A DNA stretch of 64,000 nucleotides, taken from positions 3,038,001 to 3,102,000 of the forward strand of contig NZ_CP073696.1 of the NCBI RefSeq assembly GCF_025264645.1, in the 5' to 3' direction. The DNA comes from Edaphobacter lichenicola. GTDB taxonomy: Bacteria; Acidobacteriota; Terriglobia; Terriglobales; Acidobacteriaceae. Shown one piece after another: positions 18,159-27,329 of the stretch (within the stretch, counting starts at the first letter, position 1; every line of letters begins with the position of its first letter). A program made the position numbers and the translations under genes. Below the pieces are notes generated by a model that was not told the origin of the DNA, did not search any database, and saw only the letters and a list, made by a program, of their open reading frames with translations.

Positions 18159-20269
18159 CCGGCGACCACGATCTCCGAAAAGTCAGCGATGCCGGAGAAG
18201 TCACCCAGCACTTTTTCGAGCAGAGCCAGCCGATTCGCCCGCACTGCTTCATCCGGCGCCATCACCATCACCGCCTCGAAGAACGCATCCACCTGCGGCC
18301 GCAGCGCTGCAATCTGCTCCAACGCCACCTTATAGTTCTTCTCCGCCCTCAACGTCGAAACCCGCCCCGCCAACTCCGCCGACCGCTCCGCCAAAGCCTT
18401 CTCCGTAGGCTCCGTCAACAACCCACCATCAACATGAGCTGCCGCAGCAATCCCCTTCTCCTTCGCCTGCGCCAAAATATTCTTCATCCGCTTGAACGCC
18501 GACGACACCGCAACAAAATCACCAGCATCTCCAGCGGAAGCACCACGAACCACCGTCACCGCATCCGCACGCCCAACCGCGTCACGCACATCGCTCGAAC
18601 CCGCCGCCAACACAGCCTTCACCACGTCGTAAGCCTGCGCCCGCACCTCACGCAGGTAAAACTCCAGCCGCTCCGCAAAGAAAGCGCGCACCTTGCCAGC
18701 CACAGCCGGGTCCTGAGCCCCCATCGACGCCACTTCATCGAACGAAAGCGGCAGCGCACTCTCCGTCTCGGCCAGAATCTTCACAATCCCATTCGCCGCT
18801 CTACGCAATGCAAACGGATCCTTCGAACCAGTCGGCTCCAACCCCAACCCGAACATCCCTGCAATCGTATCCACCTTATCCGCAATCGCAAGCAGCGCAC
18901 CTTCGACCGTCCGAGGCACCCCATCTTCCATCGACGACGGCTTGTACTGGTCATAGATTGCCTCGCCAACCTTAGCCGGAAAGCCCTGCGCCCGCGCATA
19001 CAGACCACCCACAACACCTTGCAGTTCCGTAAACTCCTTCACCAGCTCGGCAGTAAGGTCCGTCTTCGCCAACAAGGCCGCGTCATCCAGAGCAACCGCA
19101 TCCACCGCAACCCCACGCGCAGCAACCAGCCCGGCAAGACCCGAGGCCACCTTCCGCACCCGCTCCGTCTTCGCGAAGTAGCTTCCCAAATCCTTCTGAA
19201 ACGTCACATTTTCCAGCAGCGCCACCCTATCCATCAGCGGCACTCTCTGGTCGAACTCCCAGAAGAACCTCGCATCATTGAACCGCGCTCGCAGCACTCG
19301 TTCATTGCCGTGCCGAATCACCGCCATTCCAGCCTCATCAGCCTCGGTATTCAACACCGCCAGAAAATGCGGAGCCAACTTCCCATCCTTATCCTCAACC
19401 GCAAAGTAGTTCTGATGATCCCGCATCACCGTCACCAGCACCTCTTCCGGCAGCGCGAGATACTCCTTCTCAAATCCACCCAGCAGCACCGAAGGCCACT
19501 CCGTCAACTGCGTCAGCTTATCCACCAGCGCATGATCCTCACGCCAACGCAGCCCCGGCACGGTCCTCGTCACATGATCCAGCGCCTTCCGAATCCTCTG
19601 CCGCCGCACCTCAACTTCTGCGACCACAAATCCCTTCCGCAGCGCCTCCTCATAGTCACCCGGAGCGTTGAGCGAAATCGCCGCATCTCCAAAAAGCACC
19701 CGATGCCCATACGTAACCTTATCCGCTACATATCCACCAAACTCCACCGGCACAACATCCGTTCCCAGCAAAGCCACCAGCCAACGCACCGGCCTCACAA
19801 ACCGCTCCGGCCGCCCCGCACGCCAGTACATATTCTTAGCCCAGTAGATCCCCGCCAACTCCTTCGGCATCTCCGCAGCAATCACCTCCGCTGCAGGCCG
19901 CCCCACCTTCACCGAAGTCGCCGCCAGATACTCACCCTTGGCATTGGTCACGGTCTTCAAGTCAGCAACATCCACCCCGGCCTTCTTCGCAAACGCCACT
20001 GCAGCGGGAGTCGCCACACCATCCTTGTAAGCCACCTTCACCGACGGCCCCGTCAGCTCTTCGGCCACATCCTCTTGACGCTCCGCAACTCCCTCCACCC
20101 AAACCGCCAGCCGACGCGGCGTCGCAAAGCTCTTCGTCACCGCACCCGACCTCACCAGCCGCTCGCGCTCCAACATCTTCACAACACGCTGTTCCAGCTC
20201 CGCCTGCGCGCCTGCGATCATCCGCGCCGGAACCTCTTCCAACCCAATCTCAAACAGAAAATCCGCCAT
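18155..20269 (-). CDS. glyS: Glycine--tRNA ligase beta subunit
   Basis: This 704-residue subunit begins with the family start MADFLFEIGLEEVPARM and carries the tRNA-binding and anticodon-binding regions of the bacterial alpha2-beta2 enzyme that charges tRNA-Gly. An HD-like block is seen in VMRDHQNYFAVEDKDG, and the C-terminal ALERSAELAGRVSTLRAEKNY region is the anticodon-binding domain. Length is normal. It lies 2 nt after glyQ, so the two are one operon. A REP-like hairpin covers its end. Confidence 0.97.
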   Translation of the reverse strand: MADFLFEIGLEEVPARMIAGAQAELEQRVVKMLERERLVRSGAVTKSFATPRRLAVWVEGVAERQEDVAEELTGPSVKVAYKDGVATPAAVAFAKKAGVDVADLKTVTNAKGEYLAATSVKVGRPAAEVIAAEMPKELAGIYWAKNMYWRAGRPERFVRPVRWLVALLGTDVVPVEFGGYVADKVTYGHRVLFGDAAISLNAPGDYEEALRKGFVVAEVEVRRQRIRKALDHVTRTVPGLRWREDHALVDKLTQLTEWPSVLLGGFEKEYLALPEEVLVTVMRDHQNYFAVEDKDGKLAPHFLAVLNTEADEAGMAVIRHGNERVLRARFNDARFFWEFDQRVPLMDRVALLENVTFQKDLGSYFAKTERVRKVASGLAGLVAARGVAVDAVALDDAALLAKTDLTAELVKEFTELQGVVGGLYARAQGFPAKVGEAIYDQYKPSSMEDGVPRTVEGALLAIADKVDTIAGMFGLGLEPTGSKDPFALRRAANGIVKILAETESALPLSFDEVASMGAQDPAVAGKVRAFFAERLEFYLREVRAQAYDVVKAVLAAGSSDVRDAVGRADAVTVVRGASAGDAGDFVAVSSAFKRMKNILAQAKEKGIAAAAHVDGGLLTEPTEKALAERSAELAGRVSTLRAEKNYKVALEQIAALRPQVDAFFEAVMVMAPDEAVRANRLALLEKVLGDFSGIADFSEIVVAG

Positions 20270-20271
20270 CT

Positions 20272-21261
20272 CTATCCCACCATCCCACTGACTTGCTGAC
20301 TCGCCAACTCACTGACCCGTTCACCCTGCGCCGCATACGCCTTCGCCACTCCCACCACCAGCGTCCGAATCCGCGCCATCACGCCAACTCGCTCCGTCAC
20401 CGAGATCGCTCCACGAGCATCCAGCAGATTGAACAGATGCGAGCACTTCAACGCCAGTTCATACGCCCCCATCACCGGAAACCGCTTCAACTTCAGCTCA
20501 TCCATCACTCCAAAATCCTTCACCTGCGACAGCAGCCCCAGGCACTCCGCCTCATACAGATTCAAATGCTCCCAGAGCTTCGAAACATCGGCGTAGTCGA
20601 AGCTGTAAGCCGAAAACTGTTCCTCTTCTGCCAGCCGCATCTCGCCATAAGTAACTTCGCGCCCAGTATCCGGCTCAACCGCCCACACAATGTCATAGAT
20701 CGAATCCACATCCTGCAAAAATCCAGCGATCCGCTCCAGCCCATACGTAATCTCTCCGCAGATCGGGTCGAGATCCATGCCCCCGCACTGCTGAAAGTAA
20801 GTGAACTGCGTAATCTCCAGACCATCCAACATCACCTGCCAGCCGACGCCCCACGCGCCGCCCACCGGCCACTCCCAGTTATCCTCTTCGAACTTGATGT
20901 CGTGCTCACGAAGATCGATCCCGATCGCCACAAGCGACTCAAGATACATCTCCTGAATCCTCACCGGTGGTGGCTTCAAAATCACCTGCAGTTGCGTATG
21001 CCGAAACAGCCGATTCGGATTCTCTCCATATCGTCCATCTGCGGGCCTGCGCGAAGGCTGCGCATAAGCGATCCTCACCGGCTTCGGCCCCAGCACCCGC
21101 AAAAAAGTATCGGGAGACATCGTCCCCGCTCCAACCTCAACATCGTAAGGCTGCTGCAACACGCACCCACGGTCCGCCCAAAACCGCTGCAGCGTAAACA
21201 ATAGCTCCTGAAACGTCAGCGCCTTTTTCTTCTCTTGCACCCCAGAAACCGATCCAGTCAT
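20272..21261 (-). CDS. glyQ: Glycine--tRNA ligase alpha subunit
   Basis: This 329-residue catalytic subunit has the class II core: [40 protein letters not shown], and [18 protein letters not shown], which binds ATP and glycine. About 300 residues are usual. The last 20 residues ([16 protein letters not shown]) are outside the conserved domain and are encoded by short CTGACYYG-type repeats. The first 12 residues before KKALTFQ are also variable. It is followed at 2 nt by glyS. Confidence 0.97.
   Translation of the reverse strand: MTGSVSGVQEKKKALTFQELLFTLQRFWADRGCVLQQPYDVEVGAGTMSPDTFLRVLGPKPVRIAYAQPSRRPADGRYGENPNRLFRHTQLQVILKPPPVRIQEMYLESLVAIGIDLREHDIKFEEDNWEWPVGGAWGVGWQVMLDGLEITQFTYFQQCGGMDLDPICGEITYGLERIAGFLQDVDSIYDIVWAVEPDTGREVTYGEMRLAEEEQFSAYSFDYADVSKLWEHLNLYEAECLGLLSQVKDFGVMDELKLKRFPVMGAYELALKCSHLFNLLDARGAISVTERVGVMARIRTLVVGVAKAYAAQGERVSELASQQVSGMVG
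20288..20327. repeat. 8-nt CTGACYYG-type repeat in the glyQ 3' end
   Basis: CTGACTTG and CTGACTCG follow each other, and CTGACCCG comes 8 bases later. A similar series ends moaE at 31044-31073. It encodes the variable tail of GlyQ. Confidence 0.5.
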
Positions 21262-21376
21262 TAATCTCTCTCTTCAACACGAGGCAATCTTTTGATTCTA
21301 ACTGTTCATCCACCGTATGGCCCGATCTGCGCGCAGAAGAGCCTCCACCACTGCCCTTTCCACTCGTTGACCGGCA

Positions 21377-22501
21377 TCAATGCGGCGTTATGACGCGACG
21401 TTTCCCAACCTCGGGCGTCTGAGATGGGTCCGGGAGAACGGTCGTCGGATCCGCCAGTGTGGCCGGATCAACGATCGGCACCGAAACACCTGCCGATCGA
21501 ACGAACGCAGTACTCTTGTCAACCGACACCAGCAGATCGTGTAGTCCACTCGCCGAGTGAAGCGGGCGTGGAAACTCCACAATATAGCGCCCACGAACAA
21601 TCTCAGTGAACCACTCCAGCTCCTTCGCCACAGTCTTTGGGGTAGCCGAAAATAGAAGGCCGCCCGTCAGTTCGCACAAGGAGCTAAGCGCATTCTCAAC
21701 GTCGAGACGCTGAAAGGCGTTCGGCACAAACACGTCATATCCAGCTCGCAAACCGAAGATCGCTACTCCTGACTCCTCGGCAAACAAGCGAACCCTGTTC
21801 CAGTTATTTACGCTCCCTTGGTCCACCCCGCTCGTCATCGCCAGAATCACTCTTCGACCTCGCGACTGCGACATCTGTCTGACAATAATTGCCAACGCAT
21901 CCCAAAGGTGTACCTTCTGCTTGCATATCGACTTGCGATCTGTCTTGACTCGGTTGATCCACGTCTCCAACGCCGCGTTCACCCCAACCTGCAACGATGC
22001 CGGTTCAGCCGAAACGTCGTTCAAAGATCGAACAAGCGTGCAGTCCAACGCATACAGCGACACCCGATCCTGCGGTCGCAACGAAAGGGGAGCAAGCCCA
22101 GCAATCGCGCCGCTCACCTTGGGCATCAGCCCTGACTCATCCCCACTTACATCGAACAATATCGAGAGCGAAACCGGATCGTCTCCCTCCAGGCGAACAT
22201 GCCTTGCCCGAAACTTCGGGCCGCCGTCGATTGAGATATTGAACCTCTCTGAAGCAATTGGTGGAACCGCCTCGTGTTGGGGGCTCAACACAAGCACCGG
22301 AATCTGGATCGTATCTGTATAAACATGCAGCGTCTTCACAGGCGGCTCATCCTGTCCGACCAGCGCAGCCCCATCGAGTCCTTGTGCCAACCCGAGCAAG
22401 CAGAGAACGAGTTTCGTAATCCACATCACCCGAAGACCGAGTCCGGAACTCAGCAAGCCCGCCATCCCGGAAGTATGCCAGAAGCGAGACGACACAAGCA
22501 T
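21377..22501 (-). CDS. Secreted VWA-domain protein
   Basis: This 374-residue protein has a hydrophobic N-terminal segment (VMWITKLVLCLLGLAQGL, about 25-42) that is a signal peptide or anchor. A VWA domain starts at SLSILFDVSGDESGLMPKV and runs through RVILAMTSGVDQGS. The metal site is degenerate: DVSGD in place of DxSxS, so metal binding is doubtful. The layout follows the acidobacterial VWFA-related proteins. ATGs nearer the hydrophobic segment (22465 or 22426) could be the real start. It follows the HxlR gene by 12 nt. Function is unknown. Confidence 0.75.
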   Translation of the reverse strand: MLVSSRFWHTSGMAGLLSSGLGLRVMWITKLVLCLLGLAQGLDGAALVGQDEPPVKTLHVYTDTIQIPVLVLSPQHEAVPPIASERFNISIDGGPKFRARHVRLEGDDPVSLSILFDVSGDESGLMPKVSGAIAGLAPLSLRPQDRVSLYALDCTLVRSLNDVSAEPASLQVGVNAALETWINRVKTDRKSICKQKVHLWDALAIIVRQMSQSRGRRVILAMTSGVDQGSVNNWNRVRLFAEESGVAIFGLRAGYDVFVPNAFQRLDVENALSSLCELTGGLLFSATPKTVAKELEWFTEIVRGRYIVEFPRPLHSASGLHDLLVSVDKSTAFVRSAGVSVPIVDPATLADPTTVLPDPSQTPEVGKRRVITPH

Positions 22502-22513
22502 CCCCCGCGGCCA

Positions 22514-22951
22514 TCAAGCCGGATTGCCGTTCTTCTCAAAAGCCACCCTCGCCCGCTCGATCTCCTCTCCGTGCGTCTCTGCCCAGACCCAGACCCCACA
22601 AAAAGCCTCCCCCAGGCTCGAACCCAACGCCGTCAACTGGTACTCCACCCTCGGCGGAATCACCGGATGCACCGTCCGCATCACCAGACCATCCCTCTCC
22701 ATCTGTCGCACCGTCTTGGTCAGCATCTTCTGGCTCACCCCGCCCACCAACTCCCCAAGCCGCGTAAACCGCACCACGCCATGCTCCTCCAGCACCTCCA
22801 GCACGAGCATGGTCCACTTATCCGCAACCCGAGCAATGATCTCTCGCACCAGCGCCTCCACCTTCGGGTCCGTCTCTGCCGGATACGTCGCCTTCGCCTT
22901 CGCAGCAGTCTTCAAAACCGTTTTAGTCGCCGCAACCGCTATCTTCCCCAT
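22514..22951 (-). CDS. HxlR family transcriptional regulator
   Basis: This 145-residue winged-helix regulator has the HxlR core ADKWTMLVLEVLEEHGVVRFTRLGELVGGVSQKMLTKTVRQME at about 43-86 and a C-terminal dimerisation helix. An Ala/Lys-rich N-terminal tail precedes it. It is divergent from the SDR gene at 23052, the classical arrangement for a regulator that controls its neighbour in response to electrophiles or redox stress. It lacks the single N-terminal Cys used for sensing in some members. Confidence 0.9.
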   Translation of the reverse strand: MGKIAVAATKTVLKTAAKAKATYPAETDPKVEALVREIIARVADKWTMLVLEVLEEHGVVRFTRLGELVGGVSQKMLTKTVRQMERDGLVMRTVHPVIPPRVEYQLTALGSSLGEAFCGVWVWAETHGEEIERARVAFEKNGNPA

Positions 22952-22966
22952 AATTACTTCACTCTC

Positions 22967-22995
22967 TTTTAGGTGCGTATAGATATTTTAGGTGC
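22967..22995. promoter_or_regulatory. Direct-repeat operator candidate between hxlR-like and SDR genes
   Basis: TTTTAGGTGC occurs at 22967-22976 and again at 22986-22995, a 19-base period, close to two helical turns, inside the 100-nt divergent promoter region. This fits a dimeric winged-helix regulator; it has not been shown to be bound. Confidence 0.45.
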
Positions 22996-23051
22996 CTACT
23001 TCCCAACAGATACAAACAATCCTACGATGAATCCAGGAGAAAACTACCACC

Positions 23052-23825
23052 ATGAACACCACCGGAAACACAATCCTCATCACCGGCGGCGGCTCCGGCA
23101 TTGGCCGCGGACTCGCAGAGGCCTTTCACAAACTAGGCAATCACGTCATCATCGCCGGTCGCCGCAAGCAGGTGCTCGATGAGGCCGTAGCCGCCAATCC
23201 CGGAATGTCCTCCGCCGGCCTCGACATCGAAAACGCCGCCAGTATCCGCGCCTTCGCAACAAAGCTCATCGCCGACTTCCCCGCCCTCAACGTCGTCCTT
23301 CACAACGCCGGCATCATGCGTCCCGAGAACCTCCTCGCGCAGCCCGAAGACCTCACCGACGCAGAGGCCATGATCACCACCAACCTGCTCGGCCCTATTC
23401 GTCTTACCGCGGCCCTGCTCCCCCACCTCCAAAAGCAGTCCCACGCCGCCGTCATCACAGAGACCTCCGGTCTTGCCTTCATCCCCTTGGCGATGGCACC
23501 GACATACAACGCCACCAAGGCTGCCATACACTCCTACACGCAGTCCCTACGCTACCAACTCAAGTCCACCAACGTGCAAGTCATCGAGATCATCCCACCC
23601 TACGTCCAGACCGAGCTCATGGGCAGCTCTCAGGCCAGCGATCCTCGCGCCATGCCTCTCAAAGACTTCATCGACGAGACCATCAACCTCTTCAAAACTC
23701 AACCCGACGCCACTGAGATCCTCGTCGAACGCGTCAAACCCCTCCGCTTCTCCGAACAGAATGGCCCCGAGAAATACAGCGCCTTCTTCAAGCAGTTCAA
23801 CGACGCCATGTCCGCCAACCACTAA
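23052..23825 (+). CDS. SDR family oxidoreductase
   Basis: This 257-residue short-chain dehydrogenase has the NAD(P)-binding TGGGSGIGRG near residue 12, NAG in VVLHNAGIM, the catalytic Ser in TETSGLAF, and the YxxxK motif YNATK at about 157-161. It resembles the DltE-like group often paired with HxlR regulators. The natural substrate is unknown. CAGGAGA lies about 13 nt upstream of the ATG. It is probably regulated by the divergent HxlR protein. Confidence 0.9.
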   Translation: MNTTGNTILITGGGSGIGRGLAEAFHKLGNHVIIAGRRKQVLDEAVAANPGMSSAGLDIENAASIRAFATKLIADFPALNVVLHNAGIMRPENLLAQPEDLTDAEAMITTNLLGPIRLTAALLPHLQKQSHAAVITETSGLAFIPLAMAPTYNATKAAIHSYTQSLRYQLKSTNVQVIEIIPPYVQTELMGSSQASDPRAMPLKDFIDETINLFKTQPDATEILVERVKPLRFSEQNGPEKYSAFFKQFNDAMSANH

Positions 23826-23875
23826 CCAGCTCCGAGAGTGCACGTAACAAAAGGAGCGATCGATAAGATTGTCGG

Positions 23876-24232
23876 ATGAACTCTCATCACGACGTAACGA
23901 ATCGGATCTTCGCTCTATCGCCTTCCGTGCGCTACGTGGCACTCTACCGAGGTGGTGAGCTTACCTCTCAGCAACGTGCAGTGGCTGGAGCAGCCTCCGC
24001 CTCGGAGTCGGATCGCTACGAAGAGTTATTCGTTAACCCGGCACTTCTCACCCTCGCTCGTCAGCGCGGAAACCTCGATTGCGGAGGCTCACGGTTTGTG
24101 CTGGTCGGCTACGGAAACTTTCATCAACTGCTAATGGATCTCTCCGACGGACACGTCTCGGTCTGCTTCGAACTAGCCTCCAACCCCTTGGAACACGCCG
24201 ATGCGATCCGATCCATCTGCGAGAACGCCTGA
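23876..24232 (+). CDS. Conserved hypothetical protein, possible roadblock-like fold
   Basis: This 118-residue soluble protein has SPSVRYVALYRGGELTSQQR, then ELFVNPALLTLARQRGNLDCGG and FVLVGYGNFHQLLMDLSDGHVSVCFE. The alternating strands and the final two-strand turn recall roadblock/LC7 proteins, and I have seen similar small proteins in several phyla, but no named family is certain. A purine-rich AAAGGAGC lies 16 nt before the ATG. It may follow the SDR gene in one transcript (gap 50 nt). Confidence 0.65.
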   Translation: MNSHHDVTNRIFALSPSVRYVALYRGGELTSQQRAVAGAASASESDRYEELFVNPALLTLARQRGNLDCGGSRFVLVGYGNFHQLLMDLSDGHVSVCFELASNPLEHADAIRSICENA

Positions 24233-24236
24233 CACA

Positions 24237-24300
24237 AGTACCCACCGGGTGGCCCATCCTTTGCAGCCTCATCGTAGAGGGTGGGTTATTCGCGCAGCGA
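24237..24300. repeat. Intergenic inverted repeat
   Basis: ACCCACC at 24240-24246 pairs with GGTGGGT at 24280-24286, enclosing GGGTGGCCCATCC. It lies between two convergent genes, so it may work as a terminator, but no T-tract is seen. The wording resembles an interspersed element I associate with Terriglobales (memory, not checked). Confidence 0.4.
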
Positions 24301-24322
24301 ACCGCACTCTCATGCTCAGCCA

Positions 24323-25396
24323 TTAGAGCGTCGGCAGCCGCATCATGACGAACCCAACCACGCATCCCAGCACCGCCACCGCTCCACCCAACCGCAAACT
24401 CGTCTGCCATCCCAGCTCTTTCCCCAACGCACTCAGCGAATAAACGCTCACCGGCCCCAGCGTACACAACAACACCGCAACGTACGGCACCGGCACTCCC
24501 GCGTGATAGAGCACATAGGCCAACGCCACATCGAGCGCCATCGGCACAGGCAGCAGCGTCCCAAGAATCGCAACCAGCACAATCCCAATGACTGAAACCG
24601 GCACATGCGTCCCATAAGCCGGAATCGTCTCAGCCGCAAGCGCCCCAAGCACCGCCGCCAACAACATCCACGGCAGCGTAAGCAAAGTGAGTCGCACCAA
24701 ATTCCGCAGATAGATCTTGCAAAACGCGATCAGCCGCGCCCCCATAGAGTCCGGCACCACCGCAACGCCGATAGCCTTCAAAACGCGCTGATTCTCCGGC
24801 ACCAGAAACGGAAGCGCAATCAGCAGCAGCGCCGGAACCGCCACGCGCATTGCTGCCAGCGGCAGCGGAAACAGCACAAACGCCATCGCCACCACCACGG
24901 GATTGAAGCTCGGCGAACTAATCATCCCCGCAACCGTAAGTCGCGTGCTCGCTCCCCCCACCAGGAGACTCTGAGCCACCGGCGTAGCGCAGTTCGTACA
25001 CACTCCCATCGGCGCTCCCGCCACCGCACCGCACAGCACATTCCCCGCAGCCGAAGAAAACCGCCTCGGCACTCCAACTCCCGCCAGAAGCGTCATCATC
25101 GCCGCGCCAAACGGCAGCGCGAAGTACATTCCAAAGCGATTCGTATACAGCCAGTTCACACTCGTGCGCGCCACTCTGGTCGGCACGGGCATCGCTGGCG
25201 TCACCTTCAGCAGCGCATCAAACGAGATCGGCCCCGCCACCTTGATCGCCGTTCCGGCATGCAGCTTCTTCAACAGCGCAGGATACCGTTGCTGACTCCA
25301 AAAAATCAGCAGCGCGCTCACAGCAATCAGCGCAGCGAGCGACACCTCAAGCGAACGTCGAGACACATTCGAGACCGCAGACCTGGTTGTACCCAT
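24323..25396 (-). CDS. ArsP/DUF318-type permease
   Basis: This 357-residue protein has about eight to ten membrane helices. Its motif CGAVAGAPMGVCTNCATPVAQSL is the signature of the predicted-permease family (DUF318), to which the organoarsenical exporter ArsP belongs; the Cys pair in CTNC is in the conserved place. A second half with SSPSFNPVVVAMAF fits internal duplication. The substrate cannot be told from sequence. I chose the ATG at 25396; a TTG at 25444 would add 16 residues. Confidence 0.8.
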   Translation of the reverse strand: MGTTRSAVSNVSRRSLEVSLAALIAVSALLIFWSQQRYPALLKKLHAGTAIKVAGPISFDALLKVTPAMPVPTRVARTSVNWLYTNRFGMYFALPFGAAMMTLLAGVGVPRRFSSAAGNVLCGAVAGAPMGVCTNCATPVAQSLLVGGASTRLTVAGMISSPSFNPVVVAMAFVLFPLPLAAMRVAVPALLLIALPFLVPENQRVLKAIGVAVVPDSMGARLIAFCKIYLRNLVRLTLLTLPWMLLAAVLGALAAETIPAYGTHVPVSVIGIVLVAILGTLLPVPMALDVALAYVLYHAGVPVPYVAVLLCTLGPVSVYSLSALGKELGWQTSLRLGGAVAVLGCVVGFVMMRLPTL

Positions 25397-25575
25397 GAGA
25401 AGGCCAAGTCTACCCCACCCACAGCGCACAAAAACATCCACCAAAAGGTTGACTAAGCTTCATCGAACGGGTGCCGGGTGCCCTCATCCCGATGTTGAGA
25501 TATGGACATTCGCTTCAACAGCATTGTTCCGCATCGGTCTCGTTCTTTATCGCAATCTTCCAAAGAAGATGCCTT

Positions 25576-26313
25576 TCAGACTCTCCCCAAAGCCCGCGCA
25601 CTCACCAGCCGCCGCTCCAAATGCCGCTCCAGCATCTCCACGGCAAACCTCCGCAGATCCGCCGCCCGCGCCTTCGGCCACTCCTCTTTCGCCAACTCCC
25701 CTATGCTCCCGCGAAAGATCCTCACCGCCTCCCCCACCGACGCAGCCGACAGCGCCACACTCCCCGGCCTCCGATCATCCCCACACGTCACTCCATCGCT
25801 CGTCGCCGAATACCACACCGTCCCCCCGCGCAGATCCAGCCCGCACACTACACAGTGTCCCAACTCCGGCATCCATCCCATTAGTCGATTCATCCACAGC
25901 GCAAAATACGTCACCGGCAACCACACCCGTCCCACCTGCATCTCCTCAAGCACCGCCAACACCAGCCGAAACACAGCATCCTCCGGAGCCTGCTCCGGCA
26001 GCGCCTCCTCCACCACCTCCGCCACCAACTGCAGCGCCGCAGTCCGCGCATAATCAATCGGCCGCGACAGCGGCGAGCTCAAAATCTCGAACGCATCCAG
26101 CCGCATCAGCTCCTGCTTCGGCCGCTCCGCATAACTTGCCTTCACATAAGTCATCGGCTCCAGCGCCCCGCCAAACCGGCGCCGCGACCGCATCGCATGA
26201 CGAGCCACTCCCTTGATGCGTCCCTGCTCACGCGTAAACAGGCTCACCAGCAGGTCCGCCTCCTGGAACGGCCACACCCGCAACACAATCGCCTCACCAT
26301 GACGCTCAATCAT
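25576..26313 (-). CDS. recO: DNA repair protein RecO
   Basis: This 245-residue protein has the RecO OB-fold start (EAIVLRVWPFQEADLLVSLFTREQGRIKGVARHAMRS; residues 6-43) and a helical C-terminal domain with a Cys cluster (HCVVCGLDL and GVTCGDD) for zinc. RecO loads RecA with RecF and RecR in gap repair. GAGAGG directly precedes the ATG at 26313, so the longer frame to 26388 is rejected. It stands alone. Confidence 0.92.
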   Translation of the reverse strand: MIERHGEAIVLRVWPFQEADLLVSLFTREQGRIKGVARHAMRSRRRFGGALEPMTYVKASYAERPKQELMRLDAFEILSSPLSRPIDYARTAALQLVAEVVEEALPEQAPEDAVFRLVLAVLEEMQVGRVWLPVTYFALWMNRLMGWMPELGHCVVCGLDLRGGTVWYSATSDGVTCGDDRRPGSVALSAASVGEAVRIFRGSIGELAKEEWPKARAADLRRFAVEMLERHLERRLVSARALGRV

Positions 26314-26485
26314 CCCTCTCAGACTATCCCTTCTGCTCCAGTCGATGCAGATCCATCTTCTCCATCCACGTTGAAGAAGCGGAGCCATCCGGCTCTTTCG
26401 AAGTGCGCTTCAATCAGAAGACGTGTAAGATTGCCCGGCAAGCCGACAGCTCTCAACAAGCACCATAACTCTGGAGGAACACGTG

Positions 26486-26845
26486 ATGAAGAAATATGCA
26501 CTATTAGCTGGAGCCGTATTGACGGTATCTCTGCTCGCTATGGCCGAAGACCGCGGCGCGACGGTGACGGTCAAAGGCTGGGTCATCGACTCGGCATGCG
26601 CCTACACCAAAAACCTGGACAAGCCCATCGGAGTGGCATGCGCGAAAGGCTGTGCCAAGAACGGCTCGCCCCTCGTCATCCTGCAGGATGACGGAACCAT
26701 CTACATGCCGATCGACAGCAACACCCCGTCGGCCTCTCAAAATCCGAAGCTGCTTCCCTTCGCAGGCGAACACGTCACGGTCACAGGCAAAGACTATGTC
26801 AGAAATGGCTCGCACGGCCTGGTCATCGCCACCATCACCAAATAA
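26486..26845 (+). CDS. Small secreted protein with conserved cysteines
   Basis: This 119-residue protein has a signal peptide (MKKYALLAGAVLTVSLLAMA) and a mature part VKGWVIDSACAY, three further Cys near GVACAKGCAKNG, and a small beta domain ending HVTVTGKDYVRN. I have seen this layout (GWV-DS-C, then C-KKC, then an OB-like strand set) in many acidobacterial and planctomycete small exported proteins; function unknown. GGAGG lies 8 nt before the ATG. It ends at a strong bidirectional terminator. Confidence 0.75.
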   Translation: MKKYALLAGAVLTVSLLAMAEDRGATVTVKGWVIDSACAYTKNLDKPIGVACAKGCAKNGSPLVILQDDGTIYMPIDSNTPSASQNPKLLPFAGEHVTVTGKDYVRNGSHGLVIATITK

Positions 26846-26879
26846 ACAGCAACGAGCCATTCAAGCCATACCAAATAAG

Positions 26880-26907
26880 AACGCGCAGCCCACAGGCTGC
26901 GCGTTTT
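26880..26907. terminator. Bidirectional intrinsic terminator
   Basis: AACGCGCAGCC-CACA-GGCTGCGCGTT is a perfect 11-bp stem followed by TT on the plus strand. It lies between the convergent 26486 and ferredoxin genes. Confidence 0.85.
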
Positions 26908-26928
26908 GTCGAAACTCAAAGATAAACT

Positions 26929-27189
26929 CTACCGCCCGAAGTGAGCCGCATTCTTGGTCTGATACTCTGCCCACTTCTCCGGCAGATCATCACCCGCATA
27001 GATCGCCGAAACCGGGCACACCGGCACACACGCGCCGCAGTCGATGCACTCGACCGGATCGATAAACAACTGCTGGGCATCGCTATACCCGTTCTCATCC
27101 TTCTTCGGATGGATACAATCCACCGGGCAGGCATCTACGCAAGCCGAATCCTTCGTCCCGATGCACGGTTCCGCAATCACATAAGCCAT
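26929..27189 (-). CDS. 7Fe ferredoxin (FdxA-type)
   Basis: This 86-residue electron carrier has the pattern CIGTKDSACVDACPVDCIHP at residues 9-28 and CIDCGACVPVCPVSAIY at 48-64. The first Cys is separated from the next by seven residues, the spacing of the 3Fe-4S plus 4Fe-4S ferredoxins of the FdxA type, and the second cluster motif is complete. The partner enzyme is unknown. It is transcribed alone and shares a terminator with the convergent small secreted protein. Confidence 0.9.
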   Translation of the reverse strand: MAYVIAEPCIGTKDSACVDACPVDCIHPKKDENGYSDAQQLFIDPVECIDCGACVPVCPVSAIYAGDDLPEKWAEYQTKNAAHFGR

Positions 27190-27329
27190 CTCAAAAATCT
27201 CCCTTATTTGCTTCTAAAGTCGCTGCGCAAAACTGAGCACGTAATTCGATTCTAGCAGCACAACCGCTCTCGCCTGCAACTGCACACCCCACTGCAAATA
27301 CGACCCATTCAGGCCTTATTCCACGCGTT

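Noticed and set aside
18104..20299. Plus-strand frame of 731 residues over glyS
   Set aside because: Arg/His/Pro-rich antisense frame over a clear glyS gene.
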